64,000 nt of DNA from Capniomyces stellatus. Taxonomy: Eukaryota > Kickxellomycota > Harpellomycetes > Harpellales > Legeriomycetaceae. Below the pieces are notes generated by a model that worked only from the letters and a program-made list of their open reading frames with translations, made no database searches and was not told the DNA's origin. Shown here one piece after another: positions 41,028-54,000 of the stretch (position 1 is its first letter; every line of letters starts with the position of its first letter). The translations under genes were made by a program, and so were the position numbers. Location: NCBI GenBank assembly GCA_001661515.1, contig LUVW01000004.1, forward strand, positions 742,845 through 806,844. The letters are read 5' to 3'.

Positions 41028-43297
41028 ATGGCAATAGTTGGGGCTAGTCGAGTGGTTTACAGCTACGAGGCGCAGGATGCGGAAGAGTTGACGGTGGTTG
41101 AGGAGCAAATAGTGTTTATTTTGAATGCAGAGGACCCGGATTGGTATACAGTAAAGATAAGAGACACGAATGAGGCGGTTGGGGGGATGGGTTTTGTGCC
41201 GTCGACATATCTAGAACCGGTAAGTATAAAGATGGAGCAATATAAATTGTAGTATAGGATTAACAATGAAGAAGTGGTAGAGGAATAGTGAATAAAAGTA
41301 AATGGTCTAATGCAACTTGTAGTTGGAGGCGCTGGGAAAGGCGATTGGGTTGTACGATTACACGACTGTAGAGGAAGAGGAGACAAACTTGGAGGAGAAC
41401 GAGATTGTAGATGTTTTGGATGGTGAGGATGAGGATTGGTTTCTAGTGAAAAGCAAGAGTGGATATGGGTACATTCCCAAAACATATGTTGAGGCAAGTG
41501 AAGACTAGCAGGGAAAAGTAATATAATAATGATAATAATAATTAAAAAAAAGGAAATTTAAATAAAGCCGAGTTTAATTTGTTTGGTTTAGGTTAAGGGA
41601 ATACTGAAAACAAGAGAAGTAATAGGAAACGAAGAAGAGGTAATAATAGCAGTAGATAATAATAGATAATAGATAGTAGATAATAGTTGGTAATACTAGT
41701 ATATAATTATAAATTTGTGGGATGTGTAATTGATAAATAGGGCGAACAGAGCAACAGAGAAACAAAGGAAACAAAGAATGAGGGGATCAATAACAATAAC
41801 AACAATCAACAACAGGCACCACCACCACCACCACCACCACCACCACCTCCACCACCACCTCCACCACCTCCACCACCAGTAATAATGGCGACAGCAGCAA
41901 AAACAAAGTCAATAGTACCAGAAAAAGTAGAGACGAAAATAAAGCCAAACATTCCGCCACCACCACCACCACCACCACCACCACCACCAGTAGTAGCACC
42001 AGTAGCACCACCAGTAGGATTACCAACAACACAAACAACAAAGACGACAATAATGGGAAATACAAAAAGTAATATTAACAATAGTAATAATAATATTAAT
42101 AGTAATAATAATAATAATAAGAGTATTATAAAGAGTAATGGAGTAATAAAGTACGAGTTTGTGGCGGGATCAAAAGAGGAAATATCGGTTAAGGTTGGGG
42201 AAAAGGTGGAAGTGATAAGAGAAGAAGGGGAAGAGGAAGATGATGGATGGATAAAGGTTAGATTAGGGAATGGAAATGAAGGATTGGTGCCAAAAAGCTT
42301 TGTAGAAATAACAAAAGCCGAAGAAAAGAAAATGGTGTTTGAGGAGAGTAAAAGCGGGGGCAAGGAGGGCCGAATCGATATAGGAAAAGAGGATAAGATG
42401 GAGGGATTGCGGATGTGGACAGATGTCAGTGGATCGTTTAAAGTAGAGGCACGATTCCTGTACATGGACTCTGCAAAGAGAGTGTGTATTGTTCGGAGCA
42501 ACGGAAACGAAATATTTGTTCCACTTGACAAACTGTCAGCCAAGGACAAAGAATTTGTACACTTGCAGATGAAACCTAAACAGTCCACAAATGCTGTACC
42601 GTCAATAACCAATTGGAGAAACAATAGCAATAATGGTACAGGTACAGGTACAGAAGGAAGTTCAAAGGGAAGAACGTCATTTGATTGGTTTGATTTTCTG
42701 ACCCTCAAAGTCGGTATCAAGGCTGACCGAGCATTGAAACTAGACACGGCATTTTCGAGTGAAGGACTAGACGATCGCAGCTTTAAGGACCTGATTAGCA
42801 CCACAGGCATAGAAACCCTCAACTCGCTTGGTATACATGAACCAGAGCTCACGGAAATAGTTACAGCAATGGAAGAGAAACTAGGACTTCCACCATCAAG
42901 AACCAAGACCAGCGTCAACAATACGGGTACAGGTACAGGTACAAATGTTGGTACAGGTACAGGTACAGGTACAGATGCGTGGAAACCAAAGGGTGGTGTA
43001 CAGCCAGTGATTGGATCAAAACCACCGCAATTGGCAGGAACAAGAACAACATCAGCCAATAGCAGCAGTGGAACAAATAGTGTACCAAAAATATCAACAA
43101 CACCAATCAAACCAACAATCACTCAACAACAGTTACAACAGCAACAGTACCAACAACAACAATTACAACAGCAACAACAACAATTGCAACAACAGCAACA
43201 ATTACAACAACAGCAGCAGCAGAGAATGAAGCAGTTGGAACAACAGAAAATGCAACAACAACAACAATTACAAATGGAACAACAAAGATTACATCAA

Positions 43298-43346
<49 letters not shown>

Positions 43347-43465
43347 TAATGATGGTAAAAGCAAAGGCTGAAGCTGAAGCTGAAGCTAAAGCCAAAATAG
43401 AAGCAGAAACAAAAGCTCGAGAAATTCAAATTCAAATGCAAATGCAAATGCAAATGCAACAACAA

Positions 43466-43519
<54 letters not shown>

Positions 43520-44512
43520 TTGGAAAGTGAAAAGCAAAAAGTGATGCAGCAAAAGTTAGAATTGGAGCAAACAGCTAATTTGTTGAAGCAACAACAAGCG
43601 AGTCTAGTTCAAATGCAGCAGACTCAACAAGTCGAAATGCAACTTAAACAACTTAAAGAACAAAAAGAAAAACAAGACCTTGAAAACAGCCGTATTAATT
43701 TACTAAGTCAACAGGCTATGCTTGACCAACAACGCAGACAACTTCTTGAAATGAAAGCCACAATCAACCAGAATAATTCCCTCCTAACTACTGCCAGAGT
43801 CCAATCTGTTCCCGCAATTCTCCCCAATATCAACCAACATCAACACCAAATTCACTATCAAAATCCCCTTATTTCTTCTTCTACTACTAATTCTTCTTCT
43901 TCTGCTTTTACCTCCACAAACAACAACAACAATAACAATGCTGGCTCTCCCATCACTCTTGACTACCAACGAACAACCAATTCTGCTGGTCCTCAACTCG
44001 GTCCCTCATCTTCTTCATCTCTTGCCTTTGTCAGCTCCAACAATCCTCCAATCACAATTCCCTCCTCCTCTTCATTTGGTTTTGGTTCTAATTCTGCTAT
44101 TGGCATGACCAATCAAATCCCAGGTCACATGTCCAATCAAATGTCCAATCAAATGTCCAATCAAATGTCTAATCAAATGTCCAATCAAATGGCCAATCAG
44201 ATGTCTAATCTCGCCATCAATATGCCTGTTGCCCAGCAGCAAATCCCACTTCCCATCATTGCTCCTTCTTCGATTGGTAATCCAATGGGCCTTCAATACC
44301 AACAAAACTACAACAATATGAACAATTACAATCAGTACCAACAACAACAACAACAACAGTTTATCCCACAGCAACAACAACAACAACAACAACAACAATT
44401 CAATCAACAACAACAGTTCAATCAACAGCAACAGTTCAATCAACAGCAACAGTTCAATCAACAGCAACAACAACAGTATCAACAACAACAATACCAAAAC
44501 AGACCTTGGTAG
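41028..44512 (+). CDS. SLA1: SLA1-like endocytic adaptor (3 SH3, SHD1, SHD2), 3 exons
   Basis: Exons 41028-41219, 41323-41497 and 41817-44512 give an in-phase 1020-aa protein. The second junction (donor GTGAAG, acceptor ACAG) is the least certain, and a GCAAGT at 41494 is an alternative donor. Sla1 couples cargo, clathrin and actin assembly at cortical patches. Exons 1 and 2 each hold one SH3 (VVYSYEAQDAEEL...YLEP; GLYDYTTVEEEE...YIPKTYVE). Exon 3 has poly-Pro tracts, SH3-3 (IKYEFVAGSKEEI...LVPKSFVE), SHD1 (MWTDVSGSFKVEARFL...LDKLSAKD) and the SAM-like SHD2 (FDWFDFLTLKVGIKADRAL...LNSLGI). A 500-residue Gln-rich tail follows with QA, QM and NQMS repeats. The tail lacks Sla1's obvious TGG repeats. 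The coding strand turns pyrimidine-rich after about 43.7 kb. Confidence 0.85.
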
Positions 44513-44680
44513 TTGATTATTCTTTTTATTCACCATAATTGATATTATTTCTAGTTTAATTTAATTTTATATTATTATTATTACTATTACTACTATTACT
44601 ATTACTATTACTTTTACTTTTACTTTTACTTTTACTATTGATAAATAAAATATAGTTATATAAATGCGTCTAGAAACAGA

Positions 44681-45235
44681 TCAAGCGGATAGGAAAGCAG
44701 AGTAGTAGTCGAGTCTGGCCTTGTTATCGAGGTGGTTAGAGTTTGGAGTTCTGTTGATTGGAATCCAGCTTGGGTTTTCTTTGAAGAGTCTTGTAGCAAC
44801 CACAAAGAGGTTGTTTGAGTCTAGAGTGAACCTATGAAAGATACCAGGGGGAAGAACGATAAAGTCGTTTTTTTGTACGCTGATGCGGATCCATTCGTCG
44901 TTTTTGCTTCGAACATCAAAGTACCCGCTTCCTTCACTAACAAACCGGATTTCTTCATCCTCATGTAAATGTTCTGTGAAAAACACTTCCAGCTTCTCAC
45001 GAATCGACTCGCTTCCATCGCCAACTAACCGTACTAAATCCCGCGACTTGTACCCTCGTTCCTCTGATATCTGGTCCAACAACTTTTCCACCTCCAAATC
45101 CGTCAAACTGTTGTCAAACGAATTACATACTAACCCTAACTTTTCCAACTCTTCAATACTCACTTTTCCTCGGCTCACGTCCTCATGCCCACACGTCATA
45201 TCCGTCCCATCTTCCAAATAATAATATGCCCTCAT
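44681..45235 (-). CDS. ADI1: Acireductone dioxygenase, methionine salvage
   Basis: 184 aa from ATG 45235; the open frame reaches 45268 but only with TTG. It converts the acireductone intermediate to the keto-acid precursor of methionine, using Fe(II), in the cytosol. It is a cupin with the metal ligands in place: H89, H91, E95 and H134 (EHLHEDEEIRF; LPPGIFHRFTL). YYYLEDG at the start and ENPSWIPINR near the end are family signatures. Length is typical. It is a tail-to-tail neighbour of SLA1. Confidence 0.93.
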   Translation of the reverse strand: MRAYYYLEDGTDMTCGHEDVSRGKVSIEELEKLGLVCNSFDNSLTDLEVEKLLDQISEERGYKSRDLVRLVGDGSESIREKLEVFFTEHLHEDEEIRFVSEGSGYFDVRSKNDEWIRISVQKNDFIVLPPGIFHRFTLDSNNLFVVATRLFKENPSWIPINRTPNSNHLDNKARLDYYSAFLSA

Positions 45236-45632
45236 TTCTTTCTTTCTCTTAACTTGGTACTTATTCAATATGCTGTTTCAAAAGTAAAAAAGCAAGAAAT
45301 AAACTCCAAATTCTAGTTTTTTTTTTTTTTTTTTCCTTTTCTTTCTTTTTTTCTATCTATTTTCCCTCCTCCCCCCTTAAATCCTTTATTTTTTTTTTTT
45401 TTTATTTAANTTTTTTTTTTTTTTTTTTTTTTTTTTTTATCTAACCTTTTAATAATAATAAAAAATACCTCCATGCATCGTTTTTACCAGTTGAAATTTG
45501 TAATTCAAAGAAATTTATTGTTATTGCAATTTAGTATTGATGATTTTATAAAGTAGAAATATAGGTAATATAAAAAAAATTAAAAAAAAAAAAGGGTAAT
45601 GTAAAAGTTGTTATTGTTGGTAAATAAGATCA
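45236..45632. other. Intergenic with very long T tract
   Basis: T runs at 45317-45335, 45390-45406 and 45411-45438, the last interrupted by one N at 45410, then AT-rich sequence to the end of GCP2. No gene. Confidence 0.5.
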
Positions 45633-48600
45633 TCAAAAGGACTTTGAAAAGTCTAGTCTGGCAGCCAAATTCAAGTACTTTGGAGACTGGTTCTGGGCAT
45701 AGTGATTGAGAGCTTCAACTATAGTGTTGTGAGTGTTTGCAAAGGAAGTATCGACATAAGTGACCATTTTGTGGAGTTTATCCTCGCCAATTTCAGCTTC
45801 AGTATGGGTACAAACATTGTTTATGAAATAATAACACATTGATGTTAGTTTGTTTGTGATTTTGTAAAGTTTGGGGTTGGTGAGTCCTGATTGCAGCAAT
45901 GAAGAGTCAAGAAACATGTTGTGGGCAGTCAGCAACTTGTCAACACTTGTAGCTTGACCAATAGTATCGCACATCAACTGCCAGTTCGGTTCAATAACCT
46001 CAAAAAATACATAGTAGAGAATCTGCTGTATACAAACCAACATGCGGTTTCTCAGGGTAAACATCACAAGGTTTAGCCGGGATCTCTGGGGCTTTTTGGC
46101 AGAAATCCTCGACGAAGATTTAAAACTGGTTTTGGTTTTAATATCGGCAGACCAAGAGCTTGACAACTTGTACTCGAGGTACTTGAGCCCAACAATATGA
46201 CGGTGCAGCAAATTGTACTTGTGAGCAGCAATAGAGTTAATCACAATAGACGCTGGAAAGTCGACAGCAAGACTAAAGTAAACAAGCCGGTAACTCAGCA
46301 TCCGGTCATCAGAATCAGCAGCAGAATCTGAACTGTTCTGCAGCGACAAAAGTGCGTCATTAAGTTTGGTTTCAGCAAAGCACAACTTAACTCGATCAAA
46401 GTGGTCAGACTCAGTCCCAAAACTGTTTCGCAACGTCGCATCAAGAACGTTCTGCAGCTTGACAAGACTGTTGGCGTCTGCATGAGCCTCAAGAATCGAC
46501 CCGGCCTTATCGAAAAAATGCGTGACAAAGTCGGCCTGATCGAGCAGCAGGTACTTTTTGCTCGCACGCAGGTAGCGGCCAAGCTGGTCGTCCTTGAACA
46601 ACTGCTTGAGCAGCGCAGAGTTAGCCAAACTATATGAGTCCTCAATCTGCCTGACCAACGCCTTGCCCCGCAAAGCCCGCATCATCCCAGAATTCTCCAG
46701 GACCAACTCCAGTCCGGGCCCAGAAACCCGCAAGTCACTCGGGAGAGAATTGGGGGGATTTCCGGGGAGAGCCGCCCAAGCTGAACGGGCAGCCTCGAGG
46801 TCAACTCCGCACTCCTTGACAACGCTGATGTACTTGCCAGTCAACAGAATCTTCCTGCTCCACGGCTGCAGAAACTCAGGCGTTAAGTCGTGGTTCATCT
46901 TGAACCGGATGACATTAGACCCTAGCTCAGTATCGCGGTCGAGTCTTTGAACCCGGTTGAGCACCACAACCTCGTCATTTCCGGCTATTGCGGCTGCAGA
47001 AATCGCCTCAGCTGCGGCCTGCGAAACTGTGCGTTTTGAGCTTCTGCTGACCATAAATTCTTCTTCTTCCAGTGCCACATTCCCGCTAATCAACTGGTTC
47101 TCTATTGTTCCGTGCCGCAGCCATTGCTCCAGTAGCTCCAGGAACGGTTCCGCTGCACATCCCAGCAGGAACGAGTACAGGTCGTTTGAGATCTGGTCGC
47201 CTGCCGTGTGCTTCATCTGCTGTCCAATCACGTTCAATGTCTTTCCTCCCCGCACGTGCATCATACTCAGCTGTTCGCGCAGACTTTTTAACTGTTTTAT
47301 TCTGTTTCTGTTTCTGTTTTTGTTTTTTGTTTTTTCTTTTTCTTTTTCTTTATCTTTATTTACACCTCTTTTGCGCTTCAGTCTGGCCTGGCTACTCGAG
47401 TTACTGTTTTCGTCTGCCTGATCTATTCCGCTACCTTCACTACCCTCGCTGCCTTCACTATCTTCTTCTGTCTCCTCAAGCTCTGATTCGCCAAAACTCC
47501 TTTCGCTCTCACTCCCTTCCCCTCCTGTATCTTCATCCCCACTATCGTCATTGTCCTCATTATCTGCCATCGTGATCAGTCCCAGCTCTTGCTCCTTCCT
47601 CTTCTTCTCCCTATGTATAAAGTCTGACTCTCTGTATATCGTCCTAACCAGCTCCACTTGCCGCTCTGTGATCGCTGCCCGTGTTATCATTCTGCACCAG
47701 AACTGTTGTAACGTAAATGGCCTCACCTGTGTTGACCTCCTGAATTCGTGTTCTATCTCCACTATTTCCCCCAAGAATTCTCCCTCCAGTCGCCCCATTC
47801 CCCCGCACAGCGCCTGGTTCACCCGCCCCCCCATACTGCTGCTGTACTCCTTCAAAAACCCTTTGATCTCCATCTGCTGCTCCGCCACTCGCCCTATCTT
47901 CATTGTCATTTCCCTCAACGAGTGCTCCAGTCCCTCCAATACCTCCACCACATACTCTTTTCGTATGATTCTGTCCCCCTCCCTCCTGTACTTTTTCTGC
48001 CGCAGACTCAAATAGTTTCCTGGAATCCCCATCATCAAACTCAACAGGTCCTCTATTATCACACTCTCCTGCTCACTCGCCCTCATACTACCAAGCCCCT
48101 TTTCCATCCTTTCTATCTCTACTTTTTCTTTTTCTCTTTCTTTTCCTCTTTCTCTTTCTCTTCTCTTTTCACTATTTCTTTCCATCACCATCTCCATCTC
48201 CATCTCCCTTTCCCTTTCCCTTTCCCTTTCTCCTTCTACTCTTCTCTCAAGTTCTTCATCCTCAACCCCAACCTCCATTCCCTTTTTACTGTTTCTTTCT
48301 CTTTCTCTCTCCCTCTCCCTCTCCCTTTCATTCTCTTTGAAAATCCCCTTTCCATACCCTCTTGTCTCCATCAGCCCCAAGTTTCCTCCCAACACTGCCC
48401 TAAACGTACTCGAGTACTTTTCCTGGTTCCTTTCCTCTGAATATTCCTCCTCGTTATCTTCCATCGACGCCCTATTGCTACTACTTCTCCAACTCTCCCT
48501 ACTTTTATTCATTCATTTCCTCAATTCTCTTACTCCTCCCCCCCTCCTAACTTGTTTTTCTTTTTCATTCAACTTGCCCATTTTTATACTTTTTCTATTT

Positions 48601-49193
48601 GCTCACCTTTGTCTGTTTTGCTCCAAGTACTCATACTGGCTTTGCTTTTGCTTTTGACTTTGCTTTTGACTTTGACTTTGACTTTGACTTTGCTTTTGGT
48701 ACCCTAACCCTACTTCGTACTCCTCCCCATAAACCCCATACTCTCCCCTACTCTTCCTATCCAAATATCCCTCCGCCTCTCCACTTCTGCCATACCCTAC
48801 CCCCTTACCCCCACTCTTGTACCCCACTTCCCGCACCCCCGCTGACACTCCCCTATCTCCTCCCCTTTCCCCTCCCCTATATCCACTCAAACCCACCCCC
48901 AAATACCCCCCATCCACCCCCTGCCTATACAAGTACTCTCCCCGCTCCCCTACTCCCGCCCCAACCGACCCATTACTAAGCACCGACGTTGTTGACAAAT
49001 TCGCCATATTCGCCCCAAGTTCTCTCGCCAAATCCGGTGTCTTGTACCCCCCTCGCTTTTGCCCAAGCAGCTTTTCTATCCTATCGCCTACCGACTTTCT
49101 TACCCCGTATTCCCCCTCCCTCTCATACTCCATCTCTCTCTCCCTCTCCCACTCCCTCCCCCTCTCCATGTCCCTATCCCTGTCTCGCGACAT
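45633..49193 (-). CDS. SPC97: Gamma-tubulin complex component 2 (Spc97/GCP2), 2 exons
   Basis: Exons 49193-48607 and 48501-45633, phase 2, 1151 aa. GCP2 pairs with GCP3 to hold gamma-tubulin at spindle pole bodies. The N-terminal 350 residues are unusual: (RE)n runs, a QSQK run and Gly/Tyr/Arg segments. The conserved part starts at VIIEDLLSLMMGIPGNYLSL. It continues with FTLQQFWCRMITRA and SFLLGCAAEPFLELLEQWL, then the C-terminal domain: FLQPWSRKILLTGKYISVVKECG, LRNRMLVCIQQILYYVFFEVIEPNW, HNMFLDSSLL and LDFSKSF at the end. An acidic insert and a Lys/Arg run split the core. I chose the first ATG; the open frame extends 16 codons further with no ATG, so an earlier exon is possible. Confidence 0.85.
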
Positions 49194-49907
49194 TATCTTC
49201 CTCTTTTTACTATTTTCTGCTAACGACTCAATTTTCAACACCTTGCTTATACCCTGTTTTCTATTTTCCTTTCAAACCGTCTTTTTTCTGTACCTCAATT
49301 ATTTTCCTCTTTTCTCCACTAAATCGCTTTCTCTTGTAAACCAGCTTGTCTCTGCTTTTATTAAATTCTGCCTTGATTCTTGATTCTTGATTTGTTATTA
49401 TTGTTTCTTTTTGCCACAATTCTTAATATTTCGTTTTCATTTTATTACTTTTCTTTCCTTTAATCCTTCAACCTACTTTTATCTCTCTACTCTTACTTTT
49501 CGCTCCTTTATTTACCTTAATTTTCCGCTTTTCAGTTGTTGGTATCCGTATTGTTAATTATCTTTTTATCCAATCCCGATTCCTTGTTTATTTACTTTTC
49601 CTTTTTTCTTTTTTCTTTCTTTTTTTTTCTCTTTTTTTCCGTCTTTTTTTCGTCTTTTGTTCAAATAATCAACTGATTTACATAATTCCATCATTTTATT
49701 TCTCTCCTACTTTTCTCGTCCTGAATCAATAAATCCTTTTTTTTTCCAACTATATTTTCTAATTTATATAATTTTCCAACTTGGCTCCATTCACACTTAT
49801 TTTGATTTGTAATCCATTAAAGCCTCTAAATTCCAAATCCAAGTTCTGATTTCAAAAGCGAAATATCTCTTGATCTGAAATACCTCACTTTCAAGACTCC
49901 AACTATT
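49194..49907. other. Divergent promoter, pyrimidine-rich on plus strand
   Basis: Between GCP2 (minus) and LTO1 (plus). 49200-49780 is T/C-rich, i.e. purine-rich on GCP2's coding strand, mirroring the leaders of PAT1 and SLA1. No gene. Confidence 0.5.
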
Positions 49908-50668
49908 ATGCAATTGAAAATGAACCAGCCCACTCTTTCTTTCGATCAAATCGACGATATCCAAACAGAGTAAATTCCTCCTTCTATTTTTCCCTCTAAA
50001 TTTCTTTTAGATTCATAATCGTTTGTCTTGACTCACTGCTTATACTTTGCCTTTCCAAATACTTTTTATCCGCTTTTAGATGCTTTAACGAAGGCTATTC
50101 CCAGGGCCTACAGGCTGGTAGAGATCGAGGCCTACTCGATGGCAGAATTCTAGGCGTTGAATCTGGAATCGAATATGGCGTTGAATTGGGTTCTTGCAAA
50201 GCCTACGCACAAGTCTGGCTTTCCCATTTATCTCTTCAATCCCAAACTTTGAATTCAAACATCAATACCAACACCAATACCAACTCTAGGCAAGTAGATT
50301 CTCATTATTATTCTTTCTCCACTTTTTACTATTCTTTCACCATTCTACTATTCTTTCTCGGATCTCTTCTTAACCTTGCTGTTTTATGGATGATACTGAT
50401 TTACTATACTCTTTTGATATGTTTAAACTCCTGCTGTTTATTACTATTGATAACCAACTGCTTTACAACTGCTTTTAGACTGATTAAACAGCTTACCTCG
50501 TTGATTTCAGCCATTGATGATGTCCCTCTGGAAAACAAACTTGGAAATAACATCGACATTCACCTCAAGAACATCAAGGCCAAGTACAAAGCTGTCTCGA
50601 TGAACATCAATTCCTTAAACAACAGCACTGCTGCTCATAAAAAAACATCCGACTCTTTAGCCTTTTAA
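49908..50668 (+). CDS. LTO1: LTO1/ORAOV1-like deca-GX3 protein, 3 exons
   Basis: Exons 49908-49969, 50080-50293, 50492-50668, in phase, 150 aa. With Yae1, Lto1 forms the adaptor that recruits Rli1/ABCE1 to the cytosolic iron-sulphur targeting complex. Exon 2 has the diagnostic repeat of Gly every fourth residue (EGYSQGLQAGRDRGLLDGRI, then LGVESGIEYGVELG). LEKIRxKFKxI-type helices appear in exon 3 (HLKNIKAKYKAVSMNI). Intron 2 reads through in frame as a hydrophobic stretch, which would be a false TM. An alternative acceptor at 50479 is out of phase, so CAG at 50491 is preferred. Confidence 0.82.
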
Positions 50669-51012
50669 ATCAAATCCCGGAATTCATATCGCTATTTTTT
50701 TATTTTTACTTTTACTTCTTTTATTATTTACCTGTCGCTTTTTTCTTTTTAAACCTTCACTTACTGTGCTTTTACTTTGTTTTTTTTTCATTTATAGATT
50801 CACCAGCTTTTTTTCTTCTTTTAAAATTCTTCTTGAATATTTAAATTTCAACTACATATAAATATAAACAAATACTAATGCTATTAAAACAATATAAATA
50901 CTGCGGTTTGCACAATTTCAAGCTTGTGTGTGTATGTCTACTCTTCCCATCCATTTAAAAATAATGTTCGGCCAAAATCAAAACCTATCCTGAGCTGGTT
51001 TATTGGCTAAAA
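50669..51012. other. Intergenic between convergent LTO1 and SEC1
   Basis: T/C-rich 3' flank to about 50860, then AT-rich. No gene seen. Confidence 0.5.
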
Positions 51013-54000
51013 CTACTGGAACGATGGTGTCGGTGTTGGACTTCCTCTCGGTGACGCACTGTTGTTTCTTGAGGAAACCGCGCTGCTTTGATCAAGCTTG
51101 TTGGGTTGGTTGCCCACAAGAGAGCTCTGTAGTGGTGGGACTGCTGACTGATCAATCACTCTTCTCAGCGTCTTCAAATCCTCCAAAAAATCTCTGGGTG
51201 TTGTTATGTGCGTTGACCCAATGTACACATCCTTCAACAACTCTTTTGACAGCCCGTATACATTCAGTATCTCTGAATACGTCACTCCTCCTGCCATAAA
51301 CACCACTATCTTTCCTCTTGCCTTGTTCCCTACCTTGGTACTCTCACTCCAATCGTTTTTGGTTCTATTTATATTCAAAACAAGCGTTAGTAAATAACAT
51401 GCATTATTTCACGTTAGCCCACCAAAAACAACACCTTTCCCTTCTGCCAATTTAACACACTCCATCATACAATTTCCATATGTTTACTCTCTTACGTTCT
51501 CAATGACCCCTGTAGCCGAAGCTGGTTTCTTGTGTCGTTGTTTTCTGGTGCTTCCCCGATCCACGGAAAAAATGCTGAATCAAGCTTGTTCCTCGATTGC
51601 TCCTAATCACAGCCCACATATCCGTTAGCTTCTAATAACTCCCCGCTAGTTAAATCATCATCACCACCCTCTCTCTCTCTCTCTCTCTTTCTTCATCTCT
51701 CTTTTTTTTATCTCCGTCATTAAAAATAGTATTATCTGTAGTAATAAACACCAAATAACACAAATAATCTAGCACTTTCAACCAAATTCAAATTTAAATA
51801 ATACGTGGTATTTACTTCAATTATCCGTTTAATTGCTGGTACAAATCTCGAAAGATCGTACTTGGCTTTAGACCTTGTCAATGCTCGGTCCCAGCTATAC
51901 CTCCTGTTTACGCGGTCTGGCTCTCCCTTTTCCTAACAAGTATTTATTAACCAATAGGGTTAGATCCTTTTGGTTTAATCTTGTCCTCTTTATTCCTGTC
52001 ATTTACAATAGCATCATTAGTTCAAGTAAAACTTACTTTATCCGTTCTGACATTCAGCAAGTTAAGATTCAACAACCCTCGCTTGTCCTCAGTTGTCATA
52101 CATTCAAGAACCTCCTGTAACCTTCGACGGTCAAGTGGATCAACTCCATCCTTTGAAATCAAATATATCATCAACAATCGAATTCTATCCGTCTCCCTAT
52201 AAACGAATATATTCACGTCAGAACTCATATTCATGTCAGAACGCATATTCACATCAGAACGCATATTCAAATTAACAAACTAGTATTTTTTTTGTTTTAA
52301 GATACAAAATCATGAACTATTATTTACTCCAATGCCTGGTTAGCCAACACCTCAACCAGCTCCTCCTCTATTTCGTTCTCTATCGGCTTAGCCTCTGACG
52401 TAAACCCGGTTGAAAAATCCTATTGATATTTCATGGATAAAGATTTTGGTTTACACTTTTTTTTTTGCCTGTTAATGCTACAAACACAGCTATTGTTAAA
52501 ACACACGTATGTATTTATTTCTAACATGTAAAGCTAAAAATGTGTTACTTGTTCAAGTGCTGACACTTCTGGAAGATTAAAAGTCTCAAAAATATTCATG
52601 CATTCACGAGTCAGATTGATGTGAGTTGAGTATGTCTCTTGCAACTCTTGGAATCCCGGCATTGTTTCCAAAATCTTCTTCATCTGCTTCAATGTACTCT
52701 TGGAATCACTATATAGTTGGCAGCACGTGTATTTTAGTCCAAAAGCCCCAAACCAAAGCTATCTCCACCAAACATCTTGATACCGAGTCTGCTATTTATT
52801 TATTTTTGCATTTATTTTTACTCGAGAATATCTATTCGCTTACTTTTTGCTTATTTCTGCAATCAACTTGTTGTCTCCCACCAGCTGTTGAAAATTCTTT
52901 GCCAGTTCGTCGATTGTATCGGCAATGTGTGTATGTCTTAGCCTAGCCCAGAACTTATCTGACTCCTCATCAAGTAGAACCTCGACTTCCTTTTTTTCCT
53001 TTCCGTTTTTAATTTCAAACCTAATTTATAATCCATTTTGTTTTGTTTTGTTTTGTTTGGATCTTGCTTCTGGATTCCCACGATAAACATATTTTATCCT
53101 ATATATCCTAGATACTCGTCTGATATAGCCATTACTATGCCCAGATATAAATACGACGTTGATGTGCCTACCTGTACTTTCTACCCTGCTCCAAGTCCAA
53201 CACATCGTTCACCATAGACTGGTATGTGAATTCGTGAATTATTGGCGTGTACATATCCACTGATCTGTCAACAAACAAAATCACGTCATTGTACGAGCTA
53301 TCCTCGTCCCTCTATAATACACCAATACGGAACAGTCTTGTTAGTGCCTTAGTCCTCAATCAATTTACTTTTTTATTATCTTGACCCGTCAGCTGTCTTT
53401 ACAGCATTCCAGCCTCACTTGAGTAATAACTTATTCATCAAAGTGATAATACATTTGTTTATTCAATAATTTGCCTGCTTGTTTGTTCAACAATTACCTT
53501 GAACTCGGGGTTCAGCTCGCAGTACTTTCGGAACTTTCTGTAAAAAGCCTTTGCTATTTTTTCGGAAATATTGGGTGTAGTTGGGACATTTTTTCTTGGT
53601 GCATTTGCATCCTTTCTGTTAACAGTATTGTCATCGCTATCGCTTGTCTCCTCATCCTCATCATCATCGTTGTCATCTATCTGGACTACAACCGAACTAT
53701 CGCCTTTTGACCTTGGTTGATTTGCCGTATTTGGACTGTAATATCTCACATATGGCTTCACGTTTAATGTTGCCACTAAACACATGAGTCTGTCTACTAT
53801 AGCATCTATATCCCTTTTTTGTGAGCTGCCAGCATGAGGTGAAAACATGTTGTAAAAAGGGTAAGCTGACGGCGTTGTTAGATAAACTCTTGGCTCATAA
53901 GCTAGATTTTTTTTACATACAACAAGATCAAATATAGTATCTCGTTAATAAAGTATACCAAATATTAAATCAAAACCAAGAAGATATTAAACTAGAGTAT

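Noticed and set aside
41806..43122. 438-aa minus-strand frame rich in Gly, Val and Pro
   Set aside because: It is the antisense of SLA1's poly-Pro, SHD1 and Gln-rich coding sequence; triplet repeats keep the opposite strand open.
50300..50480. Apparent transmembrane helices inside the LTO1 frame
   Set aside because: They fall in an intron that happens to be open; removing it restores the family length and C-terminal helix.
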